Origin: Sphingobium trunci
GTDB lineage: Bacteria > Pseudomonadota > Alphaproteobacteria > Sphingomonadales > Sphingomonadaceae
Direction of reading: 5' to 3'
Assembly (NCBI RefSeq): GCF_022664535.1
Contig: NZ_JAKUJY010000020.1
Location: 18,916 to 82,915 of the forward strand
Length of the DNA: 64,000 nt
In this document: one piece after another, positions 62,629 through 64,000 of the stretch
Numbering within the stretch: the stretch's first letter is position 1
Layout of the letters: each line of letters begins with the position of its first letter
Made by a program: the position numbers and the translations under genes
The notes under the pieces: model-generated
What the model was told of the DNA's origin: nothing
Seen by the model: only the letters and a program-made list of their open reading frames with translations
Database searches by the model: none

Positions 62629-62814
62629 TATCCTTCCCCTGAAACCTTGCGACCGTTGATGGGGCGCCCTTCCCAACTGCGCAAAATTTTCTTTTTTAAC
62701 AATGAATAACGCGAATTTTACCCTCATTTCGCCGCAGCCTTGTCACGGACTGCCGGGCGGGGCCAATCGCCGCGCTCACTGGTGTCGGTTGCCAACGCTT
62801 CTTGCGCCGCGCCG
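62629..62814 (-). promoter_or_regulatory. Upstream region of the six-gene operon
   Basis: A 186-bp gap between the LuxR gene end and the response regulator start, both on the minus strand. An AT-rich tract at 62685-62725 (AAAATTTTCTTTTTTAAC on the plus strand) is the likely promoter zone. I saw no clear terminator for the LuxR gene. Confidence 0.35.
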
Positions 62815-63903
62815 TCACGCCAGCGCGAGCACGCTCGTCAATATGTTGCGCACAAGTTCGGCCTGGCCGCGCGACCCGGTCTTCGCATAGATTTTCTTGG
62901 AATAATGGCGCGCCGTCTCGACCGTGAGTCCCAGATCCTGCGCCGCCTCGGCAATCGTCATCCCCTGGGCGATGGCCCAGGCGAAGCGGGCTTCGCTGGG
63001 CAGGAGGCCAAAGAGATCGACCAGCTGATCGCACCGGTCGGCCTGCGACCAGCGGTCTCCGCTGATATAGGCGATGGCGACCGGCGGCGACTGGGCCGAG
63101 AGCGAACGATCCTGAATCGGGCGCACCAGCATGTCGATCAACGGGTCGCGGCTGAGATTGATCGCCCTTGGCTTACCCTCCGCATCATGGGCGAAGCTTT
63201 TGACCAAGGCCGTCAGTTCGCGGTCGATCGCTGGCGATGCCGGGGTCAAACGGTTGTAACGGCCGCGCCGCAACACGGTTGACCGTTGGAAAAGCTGCTC
63301 CAGATGGGGCGTCATGTCCAGGATGCGGCATTGGGCATCCAGCGTCAGCCAGCCGAAATTAAGGCGTCCGAATGCCTCCGAAGTCACGGAGGACCGGAAT
63401 TTTTCCCGCTCATACGCAATGAAATTGCGCAGCGCGATGCGCAGATGGGGTGCAAGGGCGGTGAACAGGGCGCCAACGGCGGATCCCACTTCCCGTCCAC
63501 CCGCGCAGGTCAGCCAGGCGTCGATGCCGCTGGGCTCGCTCACCCGCATCAGCCGCATGTTGGTGACGCCGATCCCCTTCAGAAACTCGTCGCGATAGGC
63601 CTGCTGAAACGCGTCGGCCCTGTCGAGCAATTCCTCCATCGTGTAGATGCGTCCCTCCCGCATCTGCCGGTAGGGCAAGGGGTCGCGTGCATATTTTTCG
63701 TCGAACAGCCGGCCCATCTGCCGGGACATGGCCGGTCCCGAATAGAGTTCGACGATCCGCTCCTCGTCGATCGGCCGGAACGCAAGGCTGACATAAGGCG
63801 CCCCTGTCCTCGCGCGGAGTTTTTCCAGAAACCCGTGCCAAAGGGGTTGCTCGAACATACCCTCATGGAGAGCCGCCAATAATCCACCATCGTCAAGCCG
63901 CAT
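62815..63903 (-). CDS. LuxR-type transcriptional regulator
   Basis: A 362-residue regulator with a C-terminal LuxR/GerE helix-turn-helix (LLPSEARFAWAIAQGMTI, then LGLTVETARHYSKKIYAKTG and RGQAELVRNIL). The 300-residue N-terminal part contains a PAS-like segment (FGWLTLDAQCRILDMTPHLEQ) but no acyl-homoserine-lactone-binding signature, so it is not a clear quorum-sensing receptor. The ATG at 63903 is chosen. A GTG at 63939 would add 12 codons and would place a palindrome inside the coding region. The gene precedes the six-gene operon in the same direction and may control it (inference). Confidence 0.88.
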   Translation of the reverse strand: MRLDDGGLLAALHEGMFEQPLWHGFLEKLRARTGAPYVSLAFRPIDEERIVELYSGPAMSRQMGRLFDEKYARDPLPYRQMREGRIYTMEELLDRADAFQQAYRDEFLKGIGVTNMRLMRVSEPSGIDAWLTCAGGREVGSAVGALFTALAPHLRIALRNFIAYEREKFRSSVTSEAFGRLNFGWLTLDAQCRILDMTPHLEQLFQRSTVLRRGRYNRLTPASPAIDRELTALVKSFAHDAEGKPRAINLSRDPLIDMLVRPIQDRSLSAQSPPVAIAYISGDRWSQADRCDQLVDLFGLLPSEARFAWAIAQGMTIAEAAQDLGLTVETARHYSKKIYAKTGSRGQAELVRNILTSVLALA

Positions 63904-63918
63904 GGCTAATATGTATAT

Positions 63919-63934
63919 CCTCCCATATGGGAGG
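63919..63934. promoter_or_regulatory. Perfect 16-bp palindrome at the LuxR-type gene start
   Basis: CCTCCCATATGGGAGG is its own reverse complement and lies 15 bp before the LuxR-type ATG at 63903. Its position suits an autoregulatory operator. It also contains GGGAGG, so it could hide a ribosome site in a hairpin on the RNA. The 61 bases that remain to the right edge show no supportable gene. Confidence 0.5.
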
Positions 63935-64000
63935 TCCACCCCTTCCCCTCTTCTGCCATCAGGCCGTCACAAAATAAATGGGTGAACGATGATCGATTCG

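Noticed and set aside
62815..63903. LuxR-type gene as a quorum-sensing receptor
   Set aside because: The N-terminal region lacks the conserved Trp/Tyr/Asp pattern of the autoinducer-binding domain, and no LuxI-type gene is nearby.

Overview
The window looks like chromosomal DNA of a GC-rich, aerobic alphaproteobacterium, most likely a sphingomonad (Sphingobium/Novosphingobium-like). This rests on the aerobic cobalamin pathway (CobG, CobN), a sphingomonad-style TonB-dependent receptor, CzcCBA and NodT-type efflux systems, and dense ATGA-type gene overlaps. The assignment is inferred from gene content, not from a marker gene. No rRNA, tRNA or CRISPR was found.

Layout. (1) 1-12,020: aerobic vitamin B12 synthesis. 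Two minus-strand operons, NiCoT-cobW-cobN-cobO-bluB and cobG-cobH-cobI-cobJ, each follow a cobalamin riboswitch. cobK lies opposite, divergent from a cobL cut by the left edge. (2) 12,101-19,081: a LysR regulator divergent from an RND efflux triad (permease, adaptor, outer-membrane lipoprotein). (3) 19,106-22,108: two small hypothetical genes and a TonB-dependent receptor with a clear terminator. (4) 22,356-36,511: a plus-strand run of a CHAT-domain peptidase-like protein, a CHASE2 adenylate/guanylate cyclase, a FecR-domain protein, and a two-partner secretion pair (TpsB pore, about 2,090-residue TpsA exoprotein). (5) 36,651-45,839: four abutting genes for a five-haem cytochrome c, a lipoprotein with two HbpS/GlcG domains, an outer-membrane barrel-like protein, and a ten-haem cytochrome with a C-terminal LVIVD-type repeat region. 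(6) 45,822-52,438: a GNAT acetyltransferase, a small His-rich secreted protein and czcCBA metal efflux. (7) 52,501-53,541: a lone tyrosine recombinase with an inverted repeat in front of it. (8) 53,573-54,796: a renal-type dipeptidase. (9) 54,888-62,628: a six-gene overlapping minus-strand operon of response regulator, TPR/YaiO-like barrel, HEAT protein, GT2 glycosyltransferase, DUF3142-like protein and hybrid histidine kinase. (10) 62,815-63,934: a LuxR-type regulator with a palindrome at its start. The last 60 bases hold no supportable gene, and the 139 bp at 36,512-36,650 show nothing beyond a weak 6-bp hairpin.

The strongest candidates for undescribed systems are the haem-rich operon (5), which looks like a porin-cytochrome conduit in an organism where such conduits are not expected; the CHAT/cyclase/FecR/TPS surface system (4); and the compact regulator-glycosyltransferase-barrel operon (9), which has the parts of a synthase-dependent polysaccharide export system.
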